Origin: JAMXLO01 sp963726125
GTDB taxonomy: Bacteria; Pseudomonadota; Alphaproteobacteria; Acetobacterales; Acetobacteraceae
DNA length: 64,000 nucleotides
Direction of reading: 5' to 3'
Assembly: GCA_963726125.1 (NCBI GenBank)
Contig: CAVSBG010000013.1
Location: 558,001-622,000, forward strand
Below the pieces are notes generated by a model, which made no database searches, was not told where the DNA came from, and saw nothing but the letters and a program-made list of their open reading frames with translations. The position numbers and the translations under genes are program-made. Shown piece by piece: positions 52,143 through 60,474 of the stretch (position 1 is its first letter; each line of letters starts with the position of its first letter).

Positions 52143-52934
52143 ATGGAGCCCGTCTCAACCGCATCCCCTCCCGATCCCCCACAGGATCACGCCGCCACCA
52201 CTCCGCCCAGCAACATCACCGTCATCCTCCACGTCGTCAGCATCCTGCTCGACTACGGTCGCCACCTCATCGACACGATCCACCACCGCGCCACCGCCCC
52301 CAACTTCAACGCCATCGCCGCATGCTTCGGCACCGCCAACATCGCGACCATCCTCGCCCACCTCAACCGAGGCCTCCTGCGCGCCGCCGCCCTGGAGCGC
52401 GTCCTGCTCGCCCGCGCCGCCGCCGGCCAAGACATCGAGCTCCCCGACCGCCGCCCCCGCGCGCCACAACCCCAGCCCGCCGCAACAGCCACCGAACCCG
52501 AGCAATCAGCTTCCGCGCCCCAGCCCGCCCGCAAGCGAGCGCCCCGGCCATCCCTCCCCGACGGCTGGGATGATCCCGAACTCTTCATGCCAACCTCGCA
52601 GGACCTCGAGCGCCAGGTGCGCCGCCGCCCGATCGGCCGCACCATCCTCGACATCTGCTCCGACCTCGCCGTCGTCCCCGGCTTCTGCACCCCTCCCTTC
52701 TGGAACGTGGTGCACGAGATCATGCATCACCTCGGCGGCAGCGTCGCCACGCTGATGAAGCAGAAAACCCAGCGCCGGGAGGCATTTGCCAAGCAGCAGG
52801 ACCACAATCCCAACGCCAACTGGGACTGGTTGGACCTGACCCGAGACGCGGCCCGCCAGGTCCTCGGCTTCTTCATCGGCGAGCCCCCGGTCAACCCGTT
52901 CGACCCCGCCGCCATCGCCACCGGTCCGCCCTGA
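52143..52934 (+). CDS. Unknown protein of the repeated block (copy B)
   Basis: 263 residues, almost identical to 40911-41705 from about residue 15 onward; only the first residues (MEPVSTASPPDPPQDHAATT) and one linker position (PQPARKR for PPPARKR) differ. The sharp change in identity at the very start places the duplication boundary near 52165. The gene is intact and again followed by GxxExxY. Confidence 0.75.
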   Translation: MEPVSTASPPDPPQDHAATTPPSNITVILHVVSILLDYGRHLIDTIHHRATAPNFNAIAACFGTANIATILAHLNRGLLRAAALERVLLARAAAGQDIELPDRRPRAPQPQPAATATEPEQSASAPQPARKRAPRPSLPDGWDDPELFMPTSQDLERQVRRRPIGRTILDICSDLAVVPGFCTPPFWNVVHEIMHHLGGSVATLMKQKTQRREAFAKQQDHNPNANWDWLDLTRDAARQVLGFFIGEPPVNPFDPAAIATGPP

Positions 52935-52996
52935 CCCGTCGGCCCCCTCTGCCGGCGTCAACGAATTGGCAATCTCATGCCGGCAGTAAACAGGCA

Positions 52997-53410
52997 ATGG
53001 AACCGCAAAACACGCCAGGCACGCAAATGGACACCGATGGCAACGGGATTAACCCCTTGTCCAATCGTATCATCGGCTGTGCCCTGACCGTGCTCCAAAC
53101 GCTGGGCACTGGATTCCTCGAAAAAATCTACGAAAACGCCCTGCTCCACGAGCTACGCAAGGCTGGGCTCGACGTCGCGCAACAACATTCCACGCTCGTA
53201 CATTACGATGGGATCGTGGTCGGCCAATATGCCGTTGATCTACTCGTCGAACGCACCGTTCTCGTTGAACTGAAAGTAGCCAAGGCGATCGATGACATTC
53301 ATCGCGCGCAGTGCCTGAATTACCTAAAGGCCACCGGCCTGCATCTCTGCCTGCTACTCAACTTCGGCAGGCCTCGCCTGGAGATCAAGCGCATCGTCCT
53401 GGACCTGTAA
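52997..53410 (+). CDS. GxxExxY protein (PD-(D/E)xK-like), copy B
   Basis: 137 residues, identical to copy A except Leu for Pro in ENALLHELRK, which is the more usual reading in the family (LLHEL). All key residues (GFLEKIYE, DLLVERTVLVELKV, YLKATGLHLCLLLNFG) are present. Flanked by inverted-repeat arms at 52998-53030 and 53422-53454. Confidence 0.88.
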   Translation: MEPQNTPGTQMDTDGNGINPLSNRIIGCALTVLQTLGTGFLEKIYENALLHELRKAGLDVAQQHSTLVHYDGIVVGQYAVDLLVERTVLVELKVAKAIDDIHRAQCLNYLKATGLHLCLLLNFGRPRLEIKRIVLDL

Positions 53411-53454
53411 GGCCCCCGCCGCCCTTTGCGTGTTTTGCGTGCTTTGCGGTTCCA
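52998..53454. repeat. Inverted-repeat pair of GxxExxY element, copy B
   Basis: Left arm 52998-53030 and right arm 53422-53454, sequence as in copy A. The gene lies wholly between the inner and outer ends of the arms, and its ATG touches the left one. Confidence 0.8.
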
Positions 53455-53532
53455 ATTTCCTTAAACGCGCCAAACCAGCTCCTCAGCCCCTTCCTCGCCA
53501 AGCCGCCTGTCAACCCGCCACCGCACCACCGA

Positions 53533-54345
53533 TCACCGCCGAGGCGGCCGCTCCGGCACCTGTGCATGCGACCCCCCGTGCTCAGGCCATTCCCAAGGGC
53601 CATCAACATCGATGCCCTTGGCACGCAGCATCTCGATGTGATCCTCGGCGTTGTCCCGCGGCTGATAACCGAGGACATCCCAACCAGCCTTCGCGACCTT
53701 CAACCGCGTATTCGCGGAATAGCCGTTCACAACCAGGCAGCCAGGATCAGGATGCCGCAGCGACAGGTCCACCAGCCGCGCCACATCGCCCGGCGACAGC
53801 CAGGTCGCCAACGACCGCTGATCGATTGGCAACGTCCGGTACGTCCCGATGCGCAGCGACACCGACCGGATGCCGTGTCGATCGAAATAGCATCGCAGCA
53901 TCGTCTCGCCCCAAGCCTTGAACGTCCCGTACAGGCTGTCAGGCCGAGGCGGTAACGCAGGAGAGACCGCCTCCTCGATCGGATAACAGCCATGCGCATG
54001 GTTGCTCGACGCAAACACGATGCGCTGCACCCCGGACAGCCGCGCCGCCTCGAACACATCGAACACACCGCGAGCATTCACACGCCACAGGTCCTCCAGC
54101 GTGTAGTCGCCGCCGACACCGGCCAGATGTACGACAGCAGCGACGCCATCCATCATGCGCTCGATCGCGGCACGATCGGCAATGTCGGCGACAATGCACT
54201 CTTCATTGGCAGCCGGATTAGCGATCGGCCGAGCATCGACCAGACGCAAATGGCGCCACTCCGCGCGCAACCCATCGCGCAGTGCGGTGCCAATGGCGCC
54301 AGCGGCGCCGGTGATCAGCACCCGATCGGTGGCTGGATTGATCAT
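53533..54345 (-). CDS. NAD-dependent epimerase/dehydratase, uronate-dehydrogenase-like
   Basis: 270 residues from the second ATG (54345), just before RVLITGAAGAIGTALRDGL, the Rossmann GxxGxxG. VVHLAGVGGDYTLEDLWRVN, FASSNHAHGCYPIEEAVSP and RPDSLYGTFKAWGETMLRCY (YxxxK) resemble bacterial uronate dehydrogenases, which oxidise glucuronate or galacturonate to the aldarolactone. Its C-terminus (ending VPERPPRR) lies at the edge of repeat block B, and copy C has a remnant of the same 3' end. Confidence 0.85.
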   Translation of the reverse strand: MINPATDRVLITGAAGAIGTALRDGLRAEWRHLRLVDARPIANPAANEECIVADIADRAAIERMMDGVAAVVHLAGVGGDYTLEDLWRVNARGVFDVFEAARLSGVQRIVFASSNHAHGCYPIEEAVSPALPPRPDSLYGTFKAWGETMLRCYFDRHGIRSVSLRIGTYRTLPIDQRSLATWLSPGDVARLVDLSLRHPDPGCLVVNGYSANTRLKVAKAGWDVLGYQPRDNAEDHIEMLRAKGIDVDGPWEWPEHGGSHAQVPERPPRR

Positions 54346-54413
54346 GCGCACGAGTTCCTCCTGGTCAGGGGGAAAGCTCGCGCCTCACGATCGACCTGTC
54401 CAGCGGAGCCGGA

Positions 54414-54821
54414 TCAGCCCGGCATCGCGGCGAACCGTTTCCGTTCGCCGCCCGCATGGAACCACGGCTGAGCGCTGCCGCAATAGATCTCCATGGCGGG
54501 CTGGAACGTCGATGCGTCGTCCAACGTGCCGACCAGCACCATGACCATGTCCGGCATGACCTCCGCTTCCGCCAGCACGCCGGATCCGCAGTTCGGACAG
54601 AACCGTCGGAACACCGACTTTCCGGAATCGCCAGTGTCCTGATACGTCTTCAGCTCGCCTTCGACAGAAACCGCGCCCGCCGGATACGCCGTGACGGGCT
54701 CGAAGCTCGAGCCGGTATAGCGCTGGCAGTTCCGGCAATGGCAGAGGCCGGAGAACACCGGATCGCCGCTCACTGTGTAACGCACGCGGCCGCACAGGCA
54801 GCCGCCAGTCGCATTGGCCAT
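54414..54821 (-). CDS. GFA-family (CENP-V/GFA domain) protein
   Basis: 135 residues from the ATG at 54821, preceded by AGGGAGG; a longer frame starts at 54857 but lacks a ribosome site. Zinc-binding cysteines: GGCLCGRVRYTVSG, SGLCHCRNCQRYTGSSF and RRFCPNCGSGVLAEAE, the pattern of glutathione-dependent formaldehyde-activating-enzyme-like proteins. Most members have no proven activity. It stands between the epimerase and the LLM oxidoreductase on the same strand. Confidence 0.9.
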   Translation of the reverse strand: MANATGGCLCGRVRYTVSGDPVFSGLCHCRNCQRYTGSSFEPVTAYPAGAVSVEGELKTYQDTGDSGKSVFRRFCPNCGSGVLAEAEVMPDMVMVLVGTLDDASTFQPAMEIYCGSAQPWFHAGGERKRFAAMPG

Positions 54822-54884
54822 GTCATGAGCCTCCCTCGTTATTGGCGCCCACAACAAAGCCCAAGGCCGCCGATGACAGCAAGT

Positions 54885-55706
54885 TCATAATCCCTCGGCG
54901 CAGCGTGCCACCTGTTCCACCGCCGCCAGGTACTCGTCGATCTCACGCTCTTCCGGCGCAATCAGCACATGTTGGATACCCGCCGCCTTGTAAGCCTCCA
55001 GCCGAGCCCGCACCGCCCCCATGTCGCGTTCGTAAGGTGCCCGCACCGACACGGTGAAATCCGCGCCAGGCCGTGCCTCGCGCAGACGCCGCACGATTGC
55101 CGGTGCCTGCTCGGGCGTCACCCGGCTGCCATGCCAGCCATCCAGCCGCAACGCGCGGGCGATAGCGGCATCGGACGACCCACCGATCCAGATCGGTATT
55201 GGCGCGCACGGCTTCGGCTGCATCCGCATGGTATCGATCTTCGCCGCGATCCAGCGCGTCGGAAATGTCACCGGGTCGTCATTCCACACCGCCCGCATCA
55301 GCGCGATGCCTTCATCCATGCGCCGCCCGCGCTCGCGGAACGGCACGCCGAGGGCGTCGAATTCCGCCTCCATCCAGCCGACGCCGCCGCCCAGGATCAG
55401 CCGCCCCTGCGACAGGTTCTGCAACGTCGCCAGCTCCTTCGCGAGCGGCAACGGATGCCGCATCGGCAACACCAGCACGCTGGTACCCAGCTTCACGCGC
55501 TGCGTATAAGCGGCCGCCCAGGTCAGCGTCAGCACCGGGTCCCAGAAATTCGGCGACGGCGGATAGTTGGCGTCTTTCGGGATGATGATGTGTTCGCTGA
55601 CCCAGACATCCGCAAAGCCAAGTTCCTCGGCCTGCACCGCGGCGCGGCGGATCGCATCAGGGCTCGCCTTGCGGCCGATATGGGGCAGGTGAATGCCGAT
55701 TTGCAT
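54885..55706 (-). CDS. LLM-class oxidoreductase, F420-type
   Basis: 273 residues. MQIGIHLPHIGRKASPDAIR, ELGFADVWVSEHIIIP, LSQGRLILGGGVGWMEAEFD, IPIWIGGSSDAAIARALRLD and DGWHG match the TIGR03619-like branch of luciferase-family enzymes, many of which use F420 or FMN. Whether this organism makes F420 cannot be seen here. Complete length and good start. Confidence 0.88.
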   Translation of the reverse strand: MQIGIHLPHIGRKASPDAIRRAAVQAEELGFADVWVSEHIIIPKDANYPPSPNFWDPVLTLTWAAAYTQRVKLGTSVLVLPMRHPLPLAKELATLQNLSQGRLILGGGVGWMEAEFDALGVPFRERGRRMDEGIALMRAVWNDDPVTFPTRWIAAKIDTMRMQPKPCAPIPIWIGGSSDAAIARALRLDGWHGSRVTPEQAPAIVRRLREARPGADFTVSVRAPYERDMGAVRARLEAYKAAGIQHVLIAPEEREIDEYLAAVEQVARCAEGL

Positions 55707-55781
55707 GAGCGCGAACTCCTCCCGTTGCCGGGAGAGGCTCGCGCGTCATGGCGGCGGCGTCCAGGGGATTGCCGCCTCGGG

Positions 55782-58094
55782 TCAGGCCGCCCGCTTTGTC
55801 AACCCGGCGAGGAAACGATCGATCCGCTGCAATGCCTGTGGCTCCGAACCGAACACCACCCCCAGTTCACCATTGCCGCAACGCACCACGCGCGCCAGCA
55901 CCGAGCCGCCTGCATCCGGCAGTTCGATCTCGACCTGTGTGCCGGTTGGCATGGTCCAATCACTGGCCAAAGCCGCACCGCCGCGTGAGACGTTCCGCAG
56001 AGTCATGCGGGTCGCCGGACGGCCTTTGCTTTCTACGTTGGCCATGACGCCGTTGGTGGCGATGCGTTCGTAACGCCGGCGTTCGTCGGTGGTGTCGTCA
56101 CGCACCGCGACCAGGAACTGATCGACCTCGGTGCGCAGGGTTTCTGCCTCACGGCCGATTTGGGCTGCGCCCGACAAAACGTCTTGACTGGCGGTGCCGG
56201 CGTTGTCCGCCACCAGAACCACGTGCTCCATGGCCTGCGCCGTGCCGGCCGTGGCGTTGGACACCGCCTGCACGCTGGCAGCGATCTCATGCGTCGTGGC
56301 GTTCTGTTCTTCCACCGCGGCAGCGATGGCTGCGGACACTTCGTTGATCTTGCCGATGATGCCGCCGATTTCTGCCATCGCCGTCACCGCCTCGCTGGTC
56401 GCGGTACGGACGGTGTCGATCTGGCTGCCGATTTCCGCGGTGGCCTTGGCGGTCTGGGCCGCCAGCGCCTTCACTTCGCCCGCAACCACAGCGAAGCCCT
56501 TGCCGGCCTCCCCCGCCCGCGCCGCTTCGATCGTTGCGTTCAGCGCCAGCAGGTTGGTCTGGCTGGCAATGTCGTTGATCAGGTGCACCACATCGCCAAT
56601 ACGCGCGGTCGCCTCGGACAGGCCCTGCATGGTGGCGTGACTCAACTCCGCGCGTTGCACGGCTTGCTGCGAGACCTCTGACGCCGCCGCCAACTGCCGC
56701 GAGATTTCCGCAATGCTGGAGGTAAGTTGTTCGACGGCCGCGGCAACCGCCATCAGGTCATGCGAGGATTTGCTGGCGGTGCCAGCCGTGCCATTGGCCT
56801 CGGTATGTACGGCATTGGCCGCTTCCGACATCGCCTCGGCGGCGCGGCGCATGCCGTCGGCGGATCCCGCCAGCGAAGCCATGACGCCGGAGATCGAGCT
56901 GCCGAAATCCTGGGTATGCTGCTCCATTGCCACCTGCCGGCGCTCCTTCGCGGCACGTGCGGTTTCCTGTTCCGCGGCCCGCCGTTCCGCTTCGATGGCG
57001 TGTTCCTTGAACACCTCCACCGCGCGCGCCATGTCGCCCATTTCGTCGATGTTGTCGCGCGCTGGGATGTCGACGCTGTTGTCGCCGGCGGCGAGCTTGC
57101 CCATCACGCCGGTCATGCTGGTGAGCGGCCCGACGATGCCACGGCCGATCACGAAGGCCAGGCCGGTGCCGACAATAAGCGCCACCGCGGCCAGCATCTC
57201 CTGCCATGTCGATGCGCTGGAAATCGTGTCCACCGCGACCGTCCGGCTGGCATCGAATCCCTGCGACAGCGATGCCGCGGCCGTGTCGAGCTGGCCCTGC
57301 ATGGCAATCATCTGCGGCCGCATCTGGTCGTTGTAGAGCGTCTCGACCGCGAACTTGGCTGTGGAATATGCCGCGAAGCTTGTTGCGTAAGCGGCCAGCG
57401 CGGCTTCCATCGGAGGAGCCAATTGGTTCACCTCAGGGCTGGCGGCCTTCTTCAGGTCGGCAAGCGCTGCACGAGCCTTTTCGGTGTTGGTATTGAATGT
57501 AGCGACGCCACCTTTGTCCTCCGTCGCCATGAACCGCCAATTCGCGATACGAACCAGCAGGACGCTACGTTCCAACGCATCGGCCGCGTTGCCCGCTGCT
57601 TCGTTGTTCGATGCCCGAGCGGCCGTGACGAGCTTGTCCGTGGCGGCAGTCAGCGCATCGCCGCCACTGAACAGTTTGGCCCGCTCCGCGACCCAGGTCG
57701 CGCTCAGGTCGCGAAACTTATCGAGGTTCGCGCCTTGCGCGCGCAACGCATCCTGCACGGCGTGATAGGTCTTGCGGCGCTCCTCGGACAGGGTGGCCGC
57801 GGCCAAATCGGTCAGCAGCTTGTCCGCCTGGCTGGCATTGTCCCTCGCCTCCTTCATGGAGGCCTCGGTCGCCTCGAACATATAGCGCGTCTCCGCCCGG
57901 CGGATCGCCTCGAACTGCCGCGTGAGGGTCAACACGCGACCCGTGTTTCCGGCCAACGCATTCATCGTGCCGACGTTCGAGCCAACTCCGGAAAGCTGCA
58001 TGACGCCGAATATGGCAATGCCGAGGCTCAGGACCACGAGCGCCGCGAAGCCGAGATAGATGCGCGTGCGCACCTTGAGACGAATGAAGCTCAT
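55782..58094 (-). CDS. Methyl-accepting chemotaxis protein with C-terminal PilZ domain
   Basis: 770 residues from the ATG at 58094. N-terminal membrane helix RIYLGFAALVVLSLGIAIFG, a long periplasmic helical sensor (about 35-310), a second helix EMLAAVALIVGTGLAFVIGR, HAMP (about 318-370: GPLTSMTGVMGKLAAGDNS), the signalling hairpin with IASQTNLLALNATIEAARAG and EAGKGFAVVAGEVKALAAQT, and a PilZ-like end: DERRRYERIATNGVMANVES, MTLRNVSRGGAAL. PilZ domains often bind c-di-GMP through RxxxR and (D/N)xSxxG; RRRYER and NVSRGG are present. So chemotaxis signalling may be modulated by c-di-GMP. Confidence 0.92.
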   Translation of the reverse strand: MSFIRLKVRTRIYLGFAALVVLSLGIAIFGVMQLSGVGSNVGTMNALAGNTGRVLTLTRQFEAIRRAETRYMFEATEASMKEARDNASQADKLLTDLAAATLSEERRKTYHAVQDALRAQGANLDKFRDLSATWVAERAKLFSGGDALTAATDKLVTAARASNNEAAGNAADALERSVLLVRIANWRFMATEDKGGVATFNTNTEKARAALADLKKAASPEVNQLAPPMEAALAAYATSFAAYSTAKFAVETLYNDQMRPQMIAMQGQLDTAAASLSQGFDASRTVAVDTISSASTWQEMLAAVALIVGTGLAFVIGRGIVGPLTSMTGVMGKLAAGDNSVDIPARDNIDEMGDMARAVEVFKEHAIEAERRAAEQETARAAKERRQVAMEQHTQDFGSSISGVMASLAGSADGMRRAAEAMSEAANAVHTEANGTAGTASKSSHDLMAVAAAVEQLTSSIAEISRQLAAASEVSQQAVQRAELSHATMQGLSEATARIGDVVHLINDIASQTNLLALNATIEAARAGEAGKGFAVVAGEVKALAAQTAKATAEIGSQIDTVRTATSEAVTAMAEIGGIIGKINEVSAAIAAAVEEQNATTHEIAASVQAVSNATAGTAQAMEHVVLVADNAGTASQDVLSGAAQIGREAETLRTEVDQFLVAVRDDTTDERRRYERIATNGVMANVESKGRPATRMTLRNVSRGGAALASDWTMPTGTQVEIELPDAGGSVLARVVRCGNGELGVVFGSEPQALQRIDRFLAGLTKRAA

Positions 58095-58159
58095 GAGTGT
58101 CTTTCCGCTGGGGTGACTGGCCGGGACGCACACCCTCGGCGAAAATTCCCAACATTGAG

Positions 58160-58412
58160 TTAAAGCGCCTGCACCGCCCTGCAGGGCGGTTCGATCCGCT
58201 GACTCCGCACGGCTGGTCGCCTCGCCTCACCCGTGAGCAATTCCAACAGCGCGCATGCGGCCGGGCTCAGGTAGCCGTTGCGACGATGCACCGCGACGAT
58301 CCGTATCGCCGTGCGCATGGCGGGCACATCCAGCTCCACGAGCAGGCCACGGCGAAGCTCGTCGCGCACGCTGCTCGCCGGCATCAGGGCGAGGCCAAAT
58401 CCCGCCTGCGCC
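58160..58412 (-). pseudogene. C-terminal remnant of a LysR-type regulator
   Basis: AQAGFGLALMPASSVRDELR, RGLLVELDVPAMRTAIRIVA and VHRRNGYLSPAACALLELLT are the end of a LysR ligand-binding domain (G.G.ALLP..., then helix). The upstream two-thirds, including the DNA-binding domain, is missing; at about 58405-58412 the sequence changes into the GxxExxY gene on the other strand. Confidence 0.75.
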
Positions 58413-58763
58413 GAACAAATCATCGGGCTTGCCATCGAGGTGCATAGGCTGACGGGACCGGGCATGCTGGAGTCGGTTTATGAAAGCTGCCTCTGCCACG
58501 AGTTGCAGCAAGCGGAAATCGCCTTCCAACGGCAAGCCGGAATTCCGGTTAGCTACAAAGGCGCCCAGTTCGACGAAGGTTTTCGCGCGGACATCCTCGT
58601 GGACCGACAAGTGATCATTGAAATCAAGGCTGTTGCGAATCTCCTGCCCGCGCACGATGCCCAAGTCCTGACCCACCTCCGTATGAGCGGGCTGTGCCTC
58701 GGTCTGCTGTTCAATTTCCATGCGCGACTGTTGAAGGACGGCCTACGGCGATTTGTCGTCTAA
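58408..58763 (+). CDS. GxxExxY protein, divergent copy D
   Basis: Core: EQIIGLAIEVHRLTGPGMLE, SVYESCLCHELQQAEIAFQR and QAGIPVSYKGAQFDEGFRAD, then ILVDRQVIIEIKAVANLLPA and QVLTHLRMSGLCLGLLFNFH. It keeps the GMLESVY motif and an EIKA catalytic-type pair. The usual first ten or so residues are replaced by LysR-derived sequence, so the native start is missing; the frame is open upstream to an ATG at 58278 inside the LysR remnant. It is a different subfamily from copies A-C, so not a recent duplicate of them. Confidence 0.8.
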
Positions 58764-58777
58764 AACCGCTCAGTGCT

Positions 58778-58809
58778 GCTCCGTGGTTCTTCGTGGTCTC
58801 CGTGTTGAA
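58778..58809. repeat. 3' iterated repeat arm after GxxExxY copy D
   Basis: CTCCGTGGTTCTTCGTGGTC-TCCGTGTTGAAT, 14 bp after the stop. It is built of 8-9 nt near-repeats (CTCCGTGGT, CTTCGTGGT, CTCCGTG), the same construction as the arms of copies A-C with another sequence. The matching 5' arm is absent, in keeping with loss of the element's left end. Confidence 0.6.
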
Positions 58810-58825
58810 TGCTTGCAACAGAACA

Positions 58826-59246
58826 GACCACACGGCGTTATCGGACATGCGCGGAGAACCTGCTGCACGGACGCATGGACATGGCCGATACGATCCGCCG
58901 CCTGCAGGCCTACGAAGCCGCGGGCGCCGATGTGCTGTATGCACCGGGACTGCGCACCCTGGCAGAGGTGCGCCACGTGGTGGGCGCTCTGAAACGACCG
59001 TTCAACATCGTCACCGGCTGGCTCGATCCCGACATCACGGCGGCTCAGTTGGCGGACGCGGGTGCCAAGCGGATCAGTGTCGGGGGTGGGCTGTCGCGTC
59101 TCGCGATGGCGGCGTTCCTCGATGCCGGCCGTGCCATGCGGGAGGACGGCTCGTTCGCATGGATGCGCCAGATGGCAGCGGTTCCTGAAATGCAGCGGAT
59201 GTTTGCGGAGGGCGCAGGGGCATCGAGTTGTACCAGTCCTCATTGA
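58826..59246 (+). pseudogene. C-terminal remnant of an isocitrate lyase/PEP mutase family enzyme
   Basis: RTCAENLLHGRMDMADTIRR, LQAYEAAGADVLYAPGLRTL and NIVTGWLDPDITAAQLADAG, KRISVGGGLSRLAMAAFLDA belong to the second half of the TIM barrel of the ICL/PEPM family (2-methylisocitrate lyase relatives). The first half with the catalytic metal-binding Asp and the KKCGH-like loop is missing; the sequence before it is the repeat arm of GxxExxY copy D. Confidence 0.8.
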
Positions 59247-59318
59247 TGGTGACCCATAGCAAAACCAGCGAGCCTATACTGGCGTTGCCGCCGGCAGCGG
59301 AAACAGTAAAAGAATCTT

Positions 59319-59435
59319 CAACCACGGATGCACGCAGATGAACGCAAATAACTCGGCTCCAGGGAAGCACGGCTTGCCCGCTTTGAAACATTGCGTCTGG
59401 GACTATCTGTGTCCATCTGTGTGCATCCGAGGTTG
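59319..59435. repeat. Gene-less inverted repeat with iterated arms
   Basis: Left arm 59319-59350 (CAACCACGGATGCACGCAG then ATGAACGCAAATA) and right arm 59404-59435, which on the other strand reads CAACCTCGGATGCACACAG then ATGGACACAGATA: about 27 of 32 match. The spacer is 53 bp with no gene. It lies in the otherwise empty 59247-59708. Confidence 0.7.
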
Positions 59436-59708
59436 GAAGTCCTTACTTGCCTCGCAGTCCGACCGCCAATGCGTTGTGCCGAATGGCATCGCCGGACCAC
59501 GCCCTGACGATACAAGTGCGAAGATGAGTCGCGCTCAGTGAGTGTTGGTATTGGCCACCTCAAGGACCCGTCCCAAAATCGCCGCTTACGGCGCGGTCGC
59601 GCTGATTGGCCTGGCCGCCCTGGCCATGGTTGGCCGGGAGCGGAGTGGGTTGGCGTTTCACTGTTCCCTGGCAACCGACGGAAGCGTCAGCAGTGCTGGG
59701 CGTGGGGG

Positions 59709-59996
59709 TCAGTGATCCGCGGACGGCGGGCGCAACGTGATCCCCTGCCGCTGCATCTCCTCCACCACGGCCCGTGCATCGGCATTGCCCGCGGTGGCGA
59801 GGCGGGTTGTCTCCGTCACCAGCGTGTCCAACTGCGCGCGTACCTTGGCAACCTCCCGCACGCTCGGCTGCTGTGCCGCCCGTACGTCGGCCAGTGTCGA
59901 GTACTGAACCACGAGCTGCGTCGTTTCCAGCACCGCCATCAACAGCACGGCGATGGCGAGCAGGGCAACCACCGCTTCCACGCCAATCCGACGCAT
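59709..59996 (-). CDS. Small membrane protein of the PEP-CTERM operon
   Basis: 95 residues. One N-terminal helix (AVVALLAIAVLLMAVLETTQ), then a helical, probably coiled-coil part (VREVAKVRAQLDTLVTETTR). No family recognised. It starts 4 bp after the preceding membrane protein gene, which itself overlaps the large surface protein gene, so the three are one operon. A role in anchoring or exporting the surface protein is possible. Confidence 0.65.
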   Translation of the reverse strand: MRRIGVEAVVALLAIAVLLMAVLETTQLVVQYSTLADVRAAQQPSVREVAKVRAQLDTLVTETTRLATAGNADARAVVEEMQRQGITLRPPSADH

Positions 59997-60000
59997 CGTC

Positions 60001-60474
60001 TCAGTCCTTCCGAGGTGCCGCGGCGCCGGCTGCCGGCGCCATCGCAGGGACCACGGCTGTCGATAACGCCGCGGGTGCCGCCGGCGCCGCTTTGGCCGCC
60101 GTTGGCGTCAGTTGGAACGTCACGCCGTTGCGGTTCAGCAGATCGCGCAGCGCGTCGTCATGCGCGCTCGCCGCCTGCATGGCGAGGGCCCGCACCAGGA
60201 CTTGGTCCACCCGGTTGATCTGCGCGCCCTCGTTGATCCCTTGCTGCCGCTCGTTGACCTGTTGCTGCACCACTCGATCGATCAGCAAGATCCCGGTGTT
60301 GGCCGCGATCATCAGCAGGCTCAGCACGGCGGCACATGCGGCGACGTACAGCGCGGTCTGCTCGAACGGTCCGCGCGACCGGCCGCGCGGCCGCGCCGCG
60401 CTTGTCCCTTGCGGATCGTGGCGAGGTGTCGCTGCCGCGCGACCGCCTGAAGGGGCCGGCCGGTCGCCACTCAT
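60001..60474 (-). CDS. Single-span membrane protein of the PEP-CTERM operon
   Basis: 157 residues from the ATG at 60474, which overlaps the stop of the large surface protein (ATGA). A basic, Pro/Arg-rich cytoplasmic start, one membrane helix (LYVAACAAVLSLLMIAANTG), then IDRVVQQQVNERQQGINEGA, a helical stretch, and an Ala-rich tail. Similar build to the next gene (95 residues). No family recognised. Confidence 0.65.
   Translation of the reverse strand: MSGDRPAPSGGRAAATPRHDPQGTSAARPRGRSRGPFEQTALYVAACAAVLSLLMIAANTGILLIDRVVQQQVNERQQGINEGAQINRVDQVLVRALAMQAASAHDDALRDLLNRNGVTFQLTPTAAKAAPAAPAALSTAVVPAMAPAAGAAAPRKD

Noticed and set aside
56727..58163. 478-codon plus-strand frame opposite the chemoreceptor
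   Set aside because: Antisense to an MCP with every expected motif; no family resemblance.
59338..59674. Short open frames in 59247-59708
   Set aside because: They run through the inverted repeat in several frames on both strands and have no ribosome site or family.
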